From NCBI RefSeq assembly GCF_001663155.1, contig NZ_CP015963.1:868001-932000 (forward strand): a stretch of DNA of 64,000 nucleotides, in the 5' to 3' direction. This document shows positions 55,321 to 63,453 of the stretch, piece after piece. The notes under the pieces were generated by a model. That model had not been told where the DNA came from and did not search any database. It saw only the letters and a list, made by a program, of their open reading frames with translations. The position numbers and the translations under genes are program-made. Numbering within the stretch: position 1 is the first letter of the stretch; each line of letters opens with the position of its first letter. This DNA is from Altererythrobacter ishigakiensis (GTDB lineage: Bacteria; Pseudomonadota; Alphaproteobacteria; Sphingomonadales; Sphingomonadaceae).

Positions 55321-56556
55321 ATGAAGAATTCGGTATTGTCAGGCCTCGCTGCGAGCTGTGTTTTGCTAGGTGTTGGAACTGCGACAGCCGCTGATGATCA
55401 TACGGAGATTCACGGCGATCGGGCTTTACCACCGCCGGTGGGTTGCGACACAGTTGTTCCGGGTTGGCGCGCACCTGCACTCAACAACCCAGCTGAAGCC
55501 AGTGTGATCGAGATCGGCTGTGCAGTTGCCCAGTGGCAGCTTCGAGCCAATAATGATCTGCGTTATATCGAGTTTCAGTATCCTCAGACATCCTATTCTC
55601 GTGGTTGGGTGAAAGCAGCATTCTACATTGGCCTCGATCACTTCGCTGCCAAGACAAACGATCCAGCATTGCTCTCTCGACTGCGTCAGCTTTCGAATGA
55701 TTTCGGGACTGAGCTGGGCGACCGACCCTGGCACGGCGATGATCAGGCAATTGCGGCCATCTATGCTGCTGTAGCATTGCGCGATGGCACTCCCGAGCTG
55801 ATGAAAAAATCCGCGGAGCAGTTCGATCATATAATCGATCAGAATTACACCGTCAGCCTTGAGTTCACGCCTCCAACTCAAGAAGGAAAAGAGGGCGATT
55901 GCCAAAAACGGTGGTGCTGGGCGGATGCGATCTTCATGGCACCACCTTCCTGGGCGCTTGCCACCCGTGTAACTGGCGATCCCAAGTACGCAGACTACGC
56001 TGCGTCTGAAACCCGTGCTGTGATCGAATATCTGCAAGACCCCAAAACCGGTCTGCTGTTCCGTGACAGCCGCTACTTTGATGCGAAGACACCCAATGGC
56101 AAACCCGTCTTTTGGAGCCGCGGAAACGGTTGGGTGTTTGCAGGGCTAGCCCGGTTCATCGATGCTTTGCCTGACGACCACCCAGAATTGCCACTTATGC
56201 GAGAAACATTTCTCACGCTCGCCGATCAACTGGTCTCGATCCAGCGCGAAGACGGTTATTGGCCGACTTCGCTGATGGACCCGGAGTACCTAACTAACCC
56301 CGAAACCAGCGGTACAGCCTTTTTCGGCTTCGGGCTCGCGTGGGGCCTAAACAACGGTCTGCTGCAAGGTGAGAAATACGAAAATGCCAGGGACAAGGCA
56401 TGGGACGCCATCCGAGCGGCTGTAACGGAAGACGGTAAGGTCGGCTGGGTTCAGCAAATCGGTAAAGACCCGCAGGCAACTACGCGCGAATCCAGCCAGC
56501 TTTATGCGGCTGGCGGCGCTTTGCTGTTCGCCGCTGAAATGATTGATAGCGAGTAA
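55321..56556 (+). CDS. GH105 unsaturated glucuronyl hydrolase (copy 2)
   Basis: ATG 55321 (GGGAG upstream) gives 411 residues with a cleavable signal (TATAADD, about residues 20-26). PWHGDDQAIAAIY (Asp140/141) and RWCWADAIFMAPPSW (Asp202) are the GH105 acid pair; FWSRGNGWVFAGL and ETSGTAFFGFGLAWGLN match copy 1 at 30066. The long insertion between the first acid and the Trp-rich motif (about residues 165-195) resembles but differs from copy 1, suggesting different oligomer preferences. It hydrates unsaturated uronates at oligomer ends. It leads an operon with the propeller gene and the FGE. Confidence 0.9.
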   Translation: MKNSVLSGLAASCVLLGVGTATAADDHTEIHGDRALPPPVGCDTVVPGWRAPALNNPAEASVIEIGCAVAQWQLRANNDLRYIEFQYPQTSYSRGWVKAAFYIGLDHFAAKTNDPALLSRLRQLSNDFGTELGDRPWHGDDQAIAAIYAAVALRDGTPELMKKSAEQFDHIIDQNYTVSLEFTPPTQEGKEGDCQKRWCWADAIFMAPPSWALATRVTGDPKYADYAASETRAVIEYLQDPKTGLLFRDSRYFDAKTPNGKPVFWSRGNGWVFAGLARFIDALPDDHPELPLMRETFLTLADQLVSIQREDGYWPTSLMDPEYLTNPETSGTAFFGFGLAWGLNNGLLQGEKYENARDKAWDAIRAAVTEDGKVGWVQQIGKDPQATTRESSQLYAAGGALLFAAEMIDSE

Positions 56557-56567
56557 GCCAGGAACAT

Positions 56568-57983
56568 ATGTCGATGAAGCACTCTATACTCCAATCTGCC
56601 CTTGCTGTTTCGTTGGGCTTGGCAATCGCTGGCTGTAGTCCTGCCTATCTAGAGACGGCATCCAGCGAATCTGCTGCTGAATACACGGATCACTTTGCGG
56701 ACAATGGTTTAGGGAATGCCGTTGCCGTTATCCAACACCCGGCGGGCGAGCACCTCGATGGCATCACCTATGTCAGCTATCAGGGACCTCTGGAGGACCC
56801 CTATGTTGCGACCTACAACCATGAGACCGGCGAGTGGTTCGGTCCGTTCAAGGCCGGTACGAGCGCTATGGGAAAAGACCCAAGCCGCAAAATTGATAAC
56901 CATGGCAAACCCACGCTGATCATTGATGACGCTGGATACATCCATATCTTTTTCGGCGGACATGGCGGACTGCGTGAGGTGCACGGGGAAAACCCGCTAG
57001 GCAACCATCACTACGGCGAAAACAAGCACGTCGTGTCTAAGCGGCCATATGACATCACCGAGTGGGAAGAACTCGACACGATCCCGCCCTTTGGCACTTA
57101 CAATCAGGTGGTCAAAATGGACAATGGCGACATCTATCTTTTCTATCGTCACGGGGCGCATCGAAGCGACTGGGTTTATCACAAGTCGACCGACAATGGT
57201 CGCACCTTCGGGGAGCCTGTGTCCTTCCTAAAGCACAAGCGCCGGGATGATTTGCCTGCAGTCGACAGTTGGTATCCCTATGTCACCAAGGGAATTGGCG
57301 ACGAGATTATTGTCAATTTTGACTACCATCTTTGCTGGGACAACGACGGTGCGCCTGATGCACGGGGCCACACAGCCAATCGCCAGGACATATATTACAT
57401 GGTCTTCGACACTGGCGAAAATCGGTGGCGCAACATTCAGGGTGAAGCCTTGCCAATGCCGCTGACACGTGAGGTGGCAGAAGAGAAGACCCTAGTTGCC
57501 CGGTCGGGTGCGCTCTGGTCCTTCAATGGCCCAGTTGCATTGGACAACAAGGGGTATCCGCATATTGGCATTACTATGGGCGAGGACTTGGGTGTAACCA
57601 AAACTGGTGGCCCTAAAGAAATGCGCCATTATCGCTGGACAGGTAGCGAGTGGGTTGGCGGCAACCCAGGTATTCTACCCATCTCTAACGGTGCAATTGA
57701 TCCGGTAGAACCGGAACATGTTCGTTTCGTTCTCGCATCTCAAAACCAAACTGGTGAAGGCAATGTCAGTTGGTGGGAAAGCAAAGACGGTGGCGAGAGC
57801 TTCGTGAAGACACGCGAATTGCTGCGCAGGCCCAACGCGAACTTTGCGATCAGTAGCTTCATCCGTAATGCCCATCCTGACGCCAAACTTATCGTGGCAG
57901 AGCGGCTGCGTGGTACTGACAGGCGCAATATGTATCTGCTCGGTGAGAACGGCCCGGTGGTAAGGGCCGCGAGCTCCCGTTAG
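56568..57983 (+). CDS. BNR_4 beta-propeller lipoprotein, candidate PL24/PL25-type ulvan lyase (copy 2)
   Basis: The 471-residue lipoprotein (lipobox AGC, Cys23) starts at ATG 56568 with AGGA upstream. It matches the gene at 3722 through the whole propeller: LIIDDAGYIHIFFGGHGG (about 117-134), ENKHVVS (His154), LFYRHGAHRS (about 191-200). Both keep the same histidines (here His132, His154, His195), supporting a conserved catalytic centre like that of propeller ulvan lyases. It follows GH105 by 12 bp, the expected next enzyme for its unsaturated product. Possible duplication origin is noted in the findings. Confidence 0.7.
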   Translation: MSMKHSILQSALAVSLGLAIAGCSPAYLETASSESAAEYTDHFADNGLGNAVAVIQHPAGEHLDGITYVSYQGPLEDPYVATYNHETGEWFGPFKAGTSAMGKDPSRKIDNHGKPTLIIDDAGYIHIFFGGHGGLREVHGENPLGNHHYGENKHVVSKRPYDITEWEELDTIPPFGTYNQVVKMDNGDIYLFYRHGAHRSDWVYHKSTDNGRTFGEPVSFLKHKRRDDLPAVDSWYPYVTKGIGDEIIVNFDYHLCWDNDGAPDARGHTANRQDIYYMVFDTGENRWRNIQGEALPMPLTREVAEEKTLVARSGALWSFNGPVALDNKGYPHIGITMGEDLGVTKTGGPKEMRHYRWTGSEWVGGNPGILPISNGAIDPVEPEHVRFVLASQNQTGEGNVSWWESKDGGESFVKTRELLRRPNANFAISSFIRNAHPDAKLIVAERLRGTDRRNMYLLGENGPVVRAASSR

Positions 57984-57993
57984 AAGGTGCCGA

Positions 57994-58029
57994 ATGGTTC
58001 AACTTCGGCTTCAATTGGTATGGTGCTAA
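57994..58029 (+). CDS. Eleven-residue leader ORF overlapping the FGE start
   Basis: ATG 57994 has GAAGG six bases upstream and encodes MVQLRLQLVWC before TAA, which overlaps the ATG at 58029 (TAATG). The FGE start itself has no clear ribosome site, so translation would depend on this leader. The peptide has no recognised function. An alternative FGE start at GTG 57987 would make this ORF irrelevant. Confidence 0.35.
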   Translation: MVQLRLQLVWC

Positions 58030-59051
58030 TGCACAAGTTAGTGGCCGTTGCAGCGATTTGTGGGCTCGCCGCGTGCAACGCGCCACCAAGCAAAGATGCG
58101 AGTGCGCCAACGCCGACCAAGGCGAGCGATTTTGCGGCAGTTGTAACCTGCAATCAGCCCTCCCGTACACCGGTGCGGATTGATGGCGGTACATTCGTGA
58201 TGGGCAGTAATGCCCTATACGCGGAGGAAGGCCCGGAACGGCAGACAATCGTGAGTGGATTCTGGATCGATCCGCACGAAGTTACCAATCACCAATTCGC
58301 CGAATTCGTTGATGCAACGGCCTATGTGACTGTCGCGGAAAAACCGGTCGATCCTGCGCAGTTTGGCGTTCCGGTGGAGCAGATCCCAGCCTTCATGCTG
58401 GAGCCTGGCTCTGCCGTTTTTACTCCACCTGAACGACCATCAAGCCGCTACAGCGACTGGTGGGAGTATCTGCCAGGGGCAAACTGGCGAAGACCCTATG
58501 GGCCAGACGGACCCGAAGCACAGCCTGACCAGCCTGTGGTGCACCTCGCTTGGGACGATATGCTTGCCTATGCGGCTTGGAAAGGCGGCCGGATTCCAAC
58601 TGAGGCTGAGTGGGAATTTGCCGCTAGTGCAGGCGCGGAGAAATACACCGAGCAACCCGATCCCCGCTTCGCGAACAGTTGGCAAGGCGTATTTCCGGTA
58701 GTCAATGAAGGTAGCGACGGTTTCAAAGGCATCGCACCGGTCGGGTGCTTCGAACCAAACGCCTATGGGCTTTACGACATGGTCGGCAACGTCTGGGAAG
58801 TCACTGCAGACTATTTTCGCCCCGGCCACGATCCAGCAGAGCAGGACAATCCGCGCGGCCCCAGCGAAAATGCGGCCTATGACCCGCTCAATCCCGGCTT
58901 GGCCAGCCGCGTGATGAAAGGCGGCAGTTATCTTTGCGCGCCTAACTATTGCCAGCGTTACCGCCCAGAAAGCCGGCAAGGTCGCGATCCAGGACTGGGC
59001 GCATCAAATGTCGGTTTCAGACTGGCTTACGATCAGCCTCCTGAAGTCTGA
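58029..59051 (+). CDS. Formylglycine-generating enzyme, aerobic (sulfatase-modifying factor), lipoprotein
   Basis: The 340-residue protein begins MHKLVAVAAICGLAACNAPP, a lipoprotein signal. The FGE-sulfatase fold shows IDGGTFVMGS, WIDPHEVTNHQFAEFV, GGRIPTEAEWEFAAS and YDMVGNVWEVTADYF. The copper-binding pair Cys303 and Cys308 in GGSYLCAPNYCQRYR has the C-x4-C spacing of active aerobic FGEs. It turns the sulfatase cysteine into formylglycine and so would activate the products at 5368, 44716 and 53724. Sulfatases activated outside the cytoplasm would suit a lipoprotein FGE; that one of them has a Tat signal makes cytoplasmic activation possible too. Confidence 0.88.
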   Translation: MHKLVAVAAICGLAACNAPPSKDASAPTPTKASDFAAVVTCNQPSRTPVRIDGGTFVMGSNALYAEEGPERQTIVSGFWIDPHEVTNHQFAEFVDATAYVTVAEKPVDPAQFGVPVEQIPAFMLEPGSAVFTPPERPSSRYSDWWEYLPGANWRRPYGPDGPEAQPDQPVVHLAWDDMLAYAAWKGGRIPTEAEWEFAASAGAEKYTEQPDPRFANSWQGVFPVVNEGSDGFKGIAPVGCFEPNAYGLYDMVGNVWEVTADYFRPGHDPAEQDNPRGPSENAAYDPLNPGLASRVMKGGSYLCAPNYCQRYRPESRQGRDPGLGASNVGFRLAYDQPPEV

Positions 59052-59061
59052 CACTTAGAAT

Positions 59062-60195
59062 TCATCTGAGCTGCAAGTCAGGGTAGAGGGTCCGCTTGGT
59101 CAATTCAGGATCGAGATTGAAATGGGTCGCGCATGAGGTGGCAATCACTGTCTCAAGAGCACTGGTCGGCTTCAAATCTCGTCCTTGATAAAGGTCATTT
59201 TGCCTAAGACCTGGCCAATCACCGAGCACAGTTCCACCATTCAGCGTTCCACCATAAAGCAAAGTGGTGGAAGCTGTGCCGTGATCGGTGCCGTTGGTTC
59301 CGTTCACGGCTGCAGTGCGGCCGAATTCTGTCGCGACAACAACGAGTGTATCGTTCCAAACAGTGCCCAGGCCTCGCCTCAACGAACTGATAAGCGTATC
59401 GAGATTTCCCAGCTCGCGTCCTAAACGCTGACGTTGGCCATTGTGCGTGTCCCAGCCAGTGGTCTCGATCATCGCAACTTGAGCACCATCCTTGGCCGTC
59501 AGGAGACGGGCAGCCAATGCGCCTACCTCCGCTGATTGACGCATATTGCCGGCACCGCCCATGCTTTCAGCCACGGTCCGGGTCGCGACGCTCTCTTCCC
59601 AAAGCATGTGAAGCCGTTCGTCGCCCATGTAGAGATGGCCAATCCGCCGCATATAATCATCTGCAGCATCGGGCAGGCGCGATGGAGCGTAGGAGCCGGA
59701 TTTGTTCTGGCCTTGCAAAGCCAGCGGAATGTTCTGGGAAATGGCAAGTCCGGAATTCTCGCCTTCGGGCAGCAATCCGAGCAACCGGTTCAGCCAACCA
59801 TCCTTGCGCTCATATGGCCTCAATCCGCCACTCTCTATGATATTCTGTCCGTCAAAATGTGATCGATCACGGTAGCCCGATGCGACCGCGTGAACTGCCA
59901 TCATCTCTCCGTCGGCATACATTTTCGCAGAATTGATGAGTGCAGGATGGAGGGCAAACAGACCACCTATCTGAGGCGCTTCCGCATAATCTTCAGCCAA
60001 CATTCCTCGCAATGTGGAATAAGAAGGATCGCCCACGGGTGCGAGAATGCCCAATCCGTCCGCAGCCCCGCGTTGAAGGATAAATACGAGCCGTTTCGCA
60101 GTGCCGCTCTGCGCAGCAAACGAAATTCTGGGAAGCCCTGCGACGGCGAGTGCAGCAGCGCTGCCGCCTAGAAGTTTTCGCCTGTTAATGATCAT
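59062..60195 (-). CDS. DUF1501 protein, Tat-exported
   Basis: ATG 60195 overlaps the DUF1800 stop (ATGA) and gives 377 residues beginning MIINRRKLLGGSAAALAVAG, a Tat signal. KRLVFILQRGAADGLGI (about 35-51), VASGYRDRSHFDGQ and TEFGRTAAVNGTNGTDHGTAS are DUF1501 features; the family shares the alkaline-phosphatase/sulfatase core fold. Function is unknown. It forms a pair with the DUF1800 gene, a combination seen widely in proteobacteria and planctomycetes. Its location between an FGE and uronate genes suggests, without proof, a role with sulfated glycans. It converges on the FGE gene. Confidence 0.85.
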   Translation of the reverse strand: MIINRRKLLGGSAAALAVAGLPRISFAAQSGTAKRLVFILQRGAADGLGILAPVGDPSYSTLRGMLAEDYAEAPQIGGLFALHPALINSAKMYADGEMMAVHAVASGYRDRSHFDGQNIIESGGLRPYERKDGWLNRLLGLLPEGENSGLAISQNIPLALQGQNKSGSYAPSRLPDAADDYMRRIGHLYMGDERLHMLWEESVATRTVAESMGGAGNMRQSAEVGALAARLLTAKDGAQVAMIETTGWDTHNGQRQRLGRELGNLDTLISSLRRGLGTVWNDTLVVVATEFGRTAAVNGTNGTDHGTASTTLLYGGTLNGGTVLGDWPGLRQNDLYQGRDLKPTSALETVIATSCATHFNLDPELTKRTLYPDLQLR

Positions 60196-61547
60196 CGCCA
60201 CATCGCCTCCGGGCTCGCCAGCAGCAGCGCCATTGCCTGTGCTGGACTTTCTGCTCGCGCGACCGCAAGCGCGCTATGGTCACTCCATACGCCGGGGTAG
60301 AGCAACGGTCCTATTGCTCGTGCATCCTTGCCAGACCCTCGCCTGCCGAATGCCTGAGCGGCTTCGACACGCCGGTGCAACGCTTCGGGGGCGGCCCATC
60401 GAGTTACTGTGTCGTCAAAGCCGGCCGGCGACCCTGGCTTCCAAAGATCCTGACCAAGATTGACCATGATTCTGCGGACCGCCATTGGGTCAAACTCCGC
60501 TGGCTCAACCGCGCGCAGCGAAGCGATACTCCAATCCCAAGGACTGAGAAATTTTCGCCGCTCGGGACCCCACACTTCTGGAGAGTCGAGCAATGCCAAC
60601 GTAACTGCCTTCAGATCTCCATCCGTTGCCATGAATCGTGCCTTCAACCGATCGATGAGCGAGCTTGGAGGATCGTCAGACGTGAAATGCCGAGCCAGTT
60701 TTGTGGCGACATGCTTGGCTGTCGCAGGGTGTGCTGCCAGATCATCAAGAATTTGCACTACTTCGCGTGCGCCATTTTCCCGATAAATTTTGCCGAGGAC
60801 GGTCTTGGGTCCAGGTTCGTGCAAATTCTGTACGAAAGTATATGGCTCGTTCGTGCCCCGTCCACGACGACGTACGGCGGGAATGGTGTGCCCAGTCAAT
60901 GCCTTTGCAAAACTTGTAACATCTGCCTGCGAGTAACCTGATCGGACTCCCAGAGTGTGGAGTTCGAGAATTTCACGGGCAAGATTCTCGTTGAGGCCGG
61001 CTCTCCGTCTGCCGGATTGCGCCGCTCTTCGAGCACGTTGACTGTTGGGACCAATCGATTGGGCTTGATCCAGATACAGCAACATGGCTGGATGGAGTTC
61101 GGCGGACTTAAGCATGTCCGAGAAGCGCCCGAAAACGTGGGGCCGAATAGCTTCAGCCTCGAAACTACCTGCCAGCGGACCAGTCCCCGGCTTCTCCGTT
61201 GAGACGGCAAAGTGATTGGCCCAGAATTGGACCATCCGTTCTGCGAAGGGCGCAAGGGTTCGGGCGGAGAGTTCAATGCGTGCTGAAATCGCCTCACGCA
61301 GGTGTCCCCGCAAAGCGCGTCTGGCAGTACGCTTGGCTTCCTCATCGGCATTGCGAAGACGGCGAAAGGCGCCGAACTCGCGAACCAATGGAGTGGAAGA
61401 AGGAAGACTATCTAGTTCTCGAGGATAGGGGTCATATTGCTCCACTTGTGACTTGAGCCAAGCCTTTGGGCTCCCATCCAGGGCAGCTGATGGGAAACGG
61501 CCATACCCGAACCGGGTAAGAGCTACACTCCACATGTGATCTGACAT
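60192..61547 (-). CDS. DUF1800 protein
   Basis: The 451-residue protein has ATG 61547 with GGAGAG upstream and no evident signal peptide. MVQFWANHFAVS (about 110-121), LNENLAREILELHTLGV (about 194-210), YSQADVTSFAKALTGH and HPATAKHVATKLARHF identify DUF1800. These helical proteins always travel with DUF1501; their partnership is suggested to be a secreted complex, but this copy lacks a clear export signal. Stop overlaps the DUF1501 start. Activity is unknown. Confidence 0.85.
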   Translation of the reverse strand: MSDHMWSVALTRFGYGRFPSAALDGSPKAWLKSQVEQYDPYPRELDSLPSSTPLVREFGAFRRLRNADEEAKRTARRALRGHLREAISARIELSARTLAPFAERMVQFWANHFAVSTEKPGTGPLAGSFEAEAIRPHVFGRFSDMLKSAELHPAMLLYLDQAQSIGPNSQRARRAAQSGRRRAGLNENLAREILELHTLGVRSGYSQADVTSFAKALTGHTIPAVRRRGRGTNEPYTFVQNLHEPGPKTVLGKIYRENGAREVVQILDDLAAHPATAKHVATKLARHFTSDDPPSSLIDRLKARFMATDGDLKAVTLALLDSPEVWGPERRKFLSPWDWSIASLRAVEPAEFDPMAVRRIMVNLGQDLWKPGSPAGFDDTVTRWAAPEALHRRVEAAQAFGRRGSGKDARAIGPLLYPGVWSDHSALAVARAESPAQAMALLLASPEAMWR

Positions 61548-61719
61548 TCTGTCTCTCCTGCACGACGAGAGAAGAACACGGGTGAGTTAAAAGAACAAGT
61601 ATCGAATTGTATCAAGACGCACAGTTATAAATTATTCTTGAAATCAATAATTTAATCGACCTTTGAGTGAAGCGGCTGGCGGAGATCTTGCAAGCCAAAT
61701 CGGAGCTTGCATCAAAAGA

Positions 61720-61734
61720 TGACACCGGTTACCT
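61720..61734. promoter_or_regulatory. LacI-type operator, copy 3
   Basis: TGACACCGGTTACCT lies in the 268-bp region between divergent DUF1800 and the dhuI-like gene, 82 bp before the latter. It matches copy 2 in 14 of 15 positions. The rest of 61548-61815 is AT-rich at 61600-61660 and holds the likely promoters. Confidence 0.75.
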
Positions 61735-61815
61735 AGTTTTGAGATTTCGAGTTACCGTTTAAGCTTGAACGCGAGCTTTTCCGCCAGATGAGAGCCAGAT
61801 GAGAGAACGCAGAAT

Positions 61816-62448
61816 ATGAAGATTGCATTGATCGTTGAGAACAGCCAGGCCGCGAAGAGCGAATTGATCCATGATGCTCTGACTTCAGTTGTTGAACCAA
61901 TGGGCCATCAGGTTTTTCACTACGGAATGTATACGCCTGAAGATAGGGCCCATCTGACCTATCCCATGAACGGGCTTTTATCAGGAGCTTTGCTTAACTC
62001 CGGAGCTGCGGATTTTGTCGTCACAGGCTGCGGTACGGGAATGGGCTCTATGCTTGCGCTCAATGCGATGCCAGGGGTTTTCTGCGGGCTTGTCATCGAT
62101 CCGACCGACGCATTCTTGTTCAGCCAGATCAATGCAGGCAATGCGATTGCCATGCCCTATGCGAAAGGATTCGGCTGGGCGGCCGAACTCAATTTGCAAG
62201 ACTGTTATCGCAAGCTTTTCGAGAACGAACCTGGCTTGGGATACCCAAAAGAGCGCGCCGAGGTCATGGCGAAGAATCGTGGCATCCTTGCTGACCTCAA
62301 AAAAGTCTCCTGCCATGACATGCTTACGATCCTCAAGAACGCCGATCAGGAGTTGTTGAAGACAGCGATTTCCGGAGAGCGGTTTGAAGAGTACTTCTAC
62401 CCCAACTCGCAGGATCAAGAGATTAGCGCCTATTTGCGAGGTCTCTGA
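61816..62448 (+). CDS. RpiB/LacAB-family isomerase, candidate DhuI (4-deoxy-5-hexosulose-uronate isomerase)
   Basis: The 210-residue protein starts MKIALIVENSQAAKSELI. It has the RpiB-fold features VVTGCGTGMGSMLALNAMPGV (about 69-89) and NAGNAIAMPYAKGFGWAAEL. RpiB itself is about 150 residues; the longer C-terminus (DLKKVSCHDMLTIL...EISAYLRGL) and the length near 210 match DhuI, the streptococcal enzyme described for unsaturated uronates from glycosaminoglycans. The gene precedes a KdgK-like kinase and has the LacI-type operator upstream, which supports the uronate role. It would do the KduI reaction with an unrelated fold. Sugar-phosphate isomerase is the alternative. Confidence 0.75.
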   Translation: MKIALIVENSQAAKSELIHDALTSVVEPMGHQVFHYGMYTPEDRAHLTYPMNGLLSGALLNSGAADFVVTGCGTGMGSMLALNAMPGVFCGLVIDPTDAFLFSQINAGNAIAMPYAKGFGWAAELNLQDCYRKLFENEPGLGYPKERAEVMAKNRGILADLKKVSCHDMLTILKNADQELLKTAISGERFEEYFYPNSQDQEISAYLRGL

Positions 62449-62544
62449 CGCTGGCTATTCTGTGACAGGTGGCGAGGCTAAAGCACTCAGGAAGACGCAA
62501 ATTCCAAGTTCAAGCGATGGCGAAGAGTTTTATCGAGTGGAACA

Positions 62545-63432
62545 ATGACGACGTTTATCTTTGGCGAGGCGATGCTGGAGTATCACAGCCATGGCGGCGA
62601 GGGCCTCCGTTACGGCGGGGATACGCTCAACACGGCCATCCATCTTGCGAGAGCCGGCCACGAAGTTGCGTTTGTAACAGCGCTTGGAACTGATCCTATC
62701 AGCGATGCGATGATTGCCGCTTGGTCAGCGGAAGGAATTGATACCCGATACGTTCTTCGACATCCGACCCGTAATCCCGGGATTTACGCGATCCACCTAG
62801 ATCAACATGGTGAGCGGAGCTTTCTTTACTGGCGAGATCGCAGCGCAGCTCGCGAAATGTTCGACTTGCCGGGCATTCTTGAAGCGCTCGAAGAAGCTGC
62901 CGAGGCGAGGCTAGTCTATTTCAGCCTCATCTCTCTAGCGATTGCAGAAGGCGAAGGCCGCGAGAAATTGCTGAAGCTCGCCTCTTCAAGGAAGAGCCGC
63001 GAAGCCGCTGTCGCATATGACAGCAATTTCCGGCCTGCCCTTTGGCCAAGTTTGACCATTGCGGAAGCAACATCACAAAAAGCGATGGGCGTTTGCACAA
63101 TCGGTTTGCCGACAAACACTGACGAGCAAGATCTATGGAGCTCCAAGGCTGAGGAGCATGAGATCGCCCGTCGTTGGCTTGCTGCAGGATGCAATACCGT
63201 CGCGGTCAAGGCGGCAGAGAAAGGCTGCGTTGTCGCGACAAGTAAGAGCCCAGAGCCAAGGTTGCTTCCAGCAGAACCAACCCAAGTGGTAGATTCTAGC
63301 GGGGCTGGAGACGCGTTTAACGGTGGTTTCCTAGATGCCTGGCTGAACGAGCAATCTATCGATGATTGTGTTGAAGCAGGGCAAGCTCTGGCGCGAAAAA
63401 CGTTGGGTCACCAAGGAGCCATCGCATTTTAG
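62545..63432 (+). CDS. kdgK: 2-keto-3-deoxygluconate kinase-like (PfkB family)
   Basis: The 295-residue sugar kinase begins MTTFIFGEAMLEYHSHGGEG with the substrate-loop GGDTLNTAIHLARAG (about 24-38). DSNFRPALW (about 154-162) is the KdgK hallmark, and VDSSGAGDAFNGGFLDAW (about 249-266) carries the catalytic Asp and anion hole. It phosphorylates 2-keto-3-deoxygluconate, the product of KduD, to KDPG. It follows the DhuI-like gene by 96 bp on the same strand. No KDPG aldolase is present in the window. Confidence 0.9.
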   Translation: MTTFIFGEAMLEYHSHGGEGLRYGGDTLNTAIHLARAGHEVAFVTALGTDPISDAMIAAWSAEGIDTRYVLRHPTRNPGIYAIHLDQHGERSFLYWRDRSAAREMFDLPGILEALEEAAEARLVYFSLISLAIAEGEGREKLLKLASSRKSREAAVAYDSNFRPALWPSLTIAEATSQKAMGVCTIGLPTNTDEQDLWSSKAEEHEIARRWLAAGCNTVAVKAAEKGCVVATSKSPEPRLLPAEPTQVVDSSGAGDAFNGGFLDAWLNEQSIDDCVEAGQALARKTLGHQGAIAF

Positions 63433-63453
63433 GGGGCATAAGGAGATGAGTTC

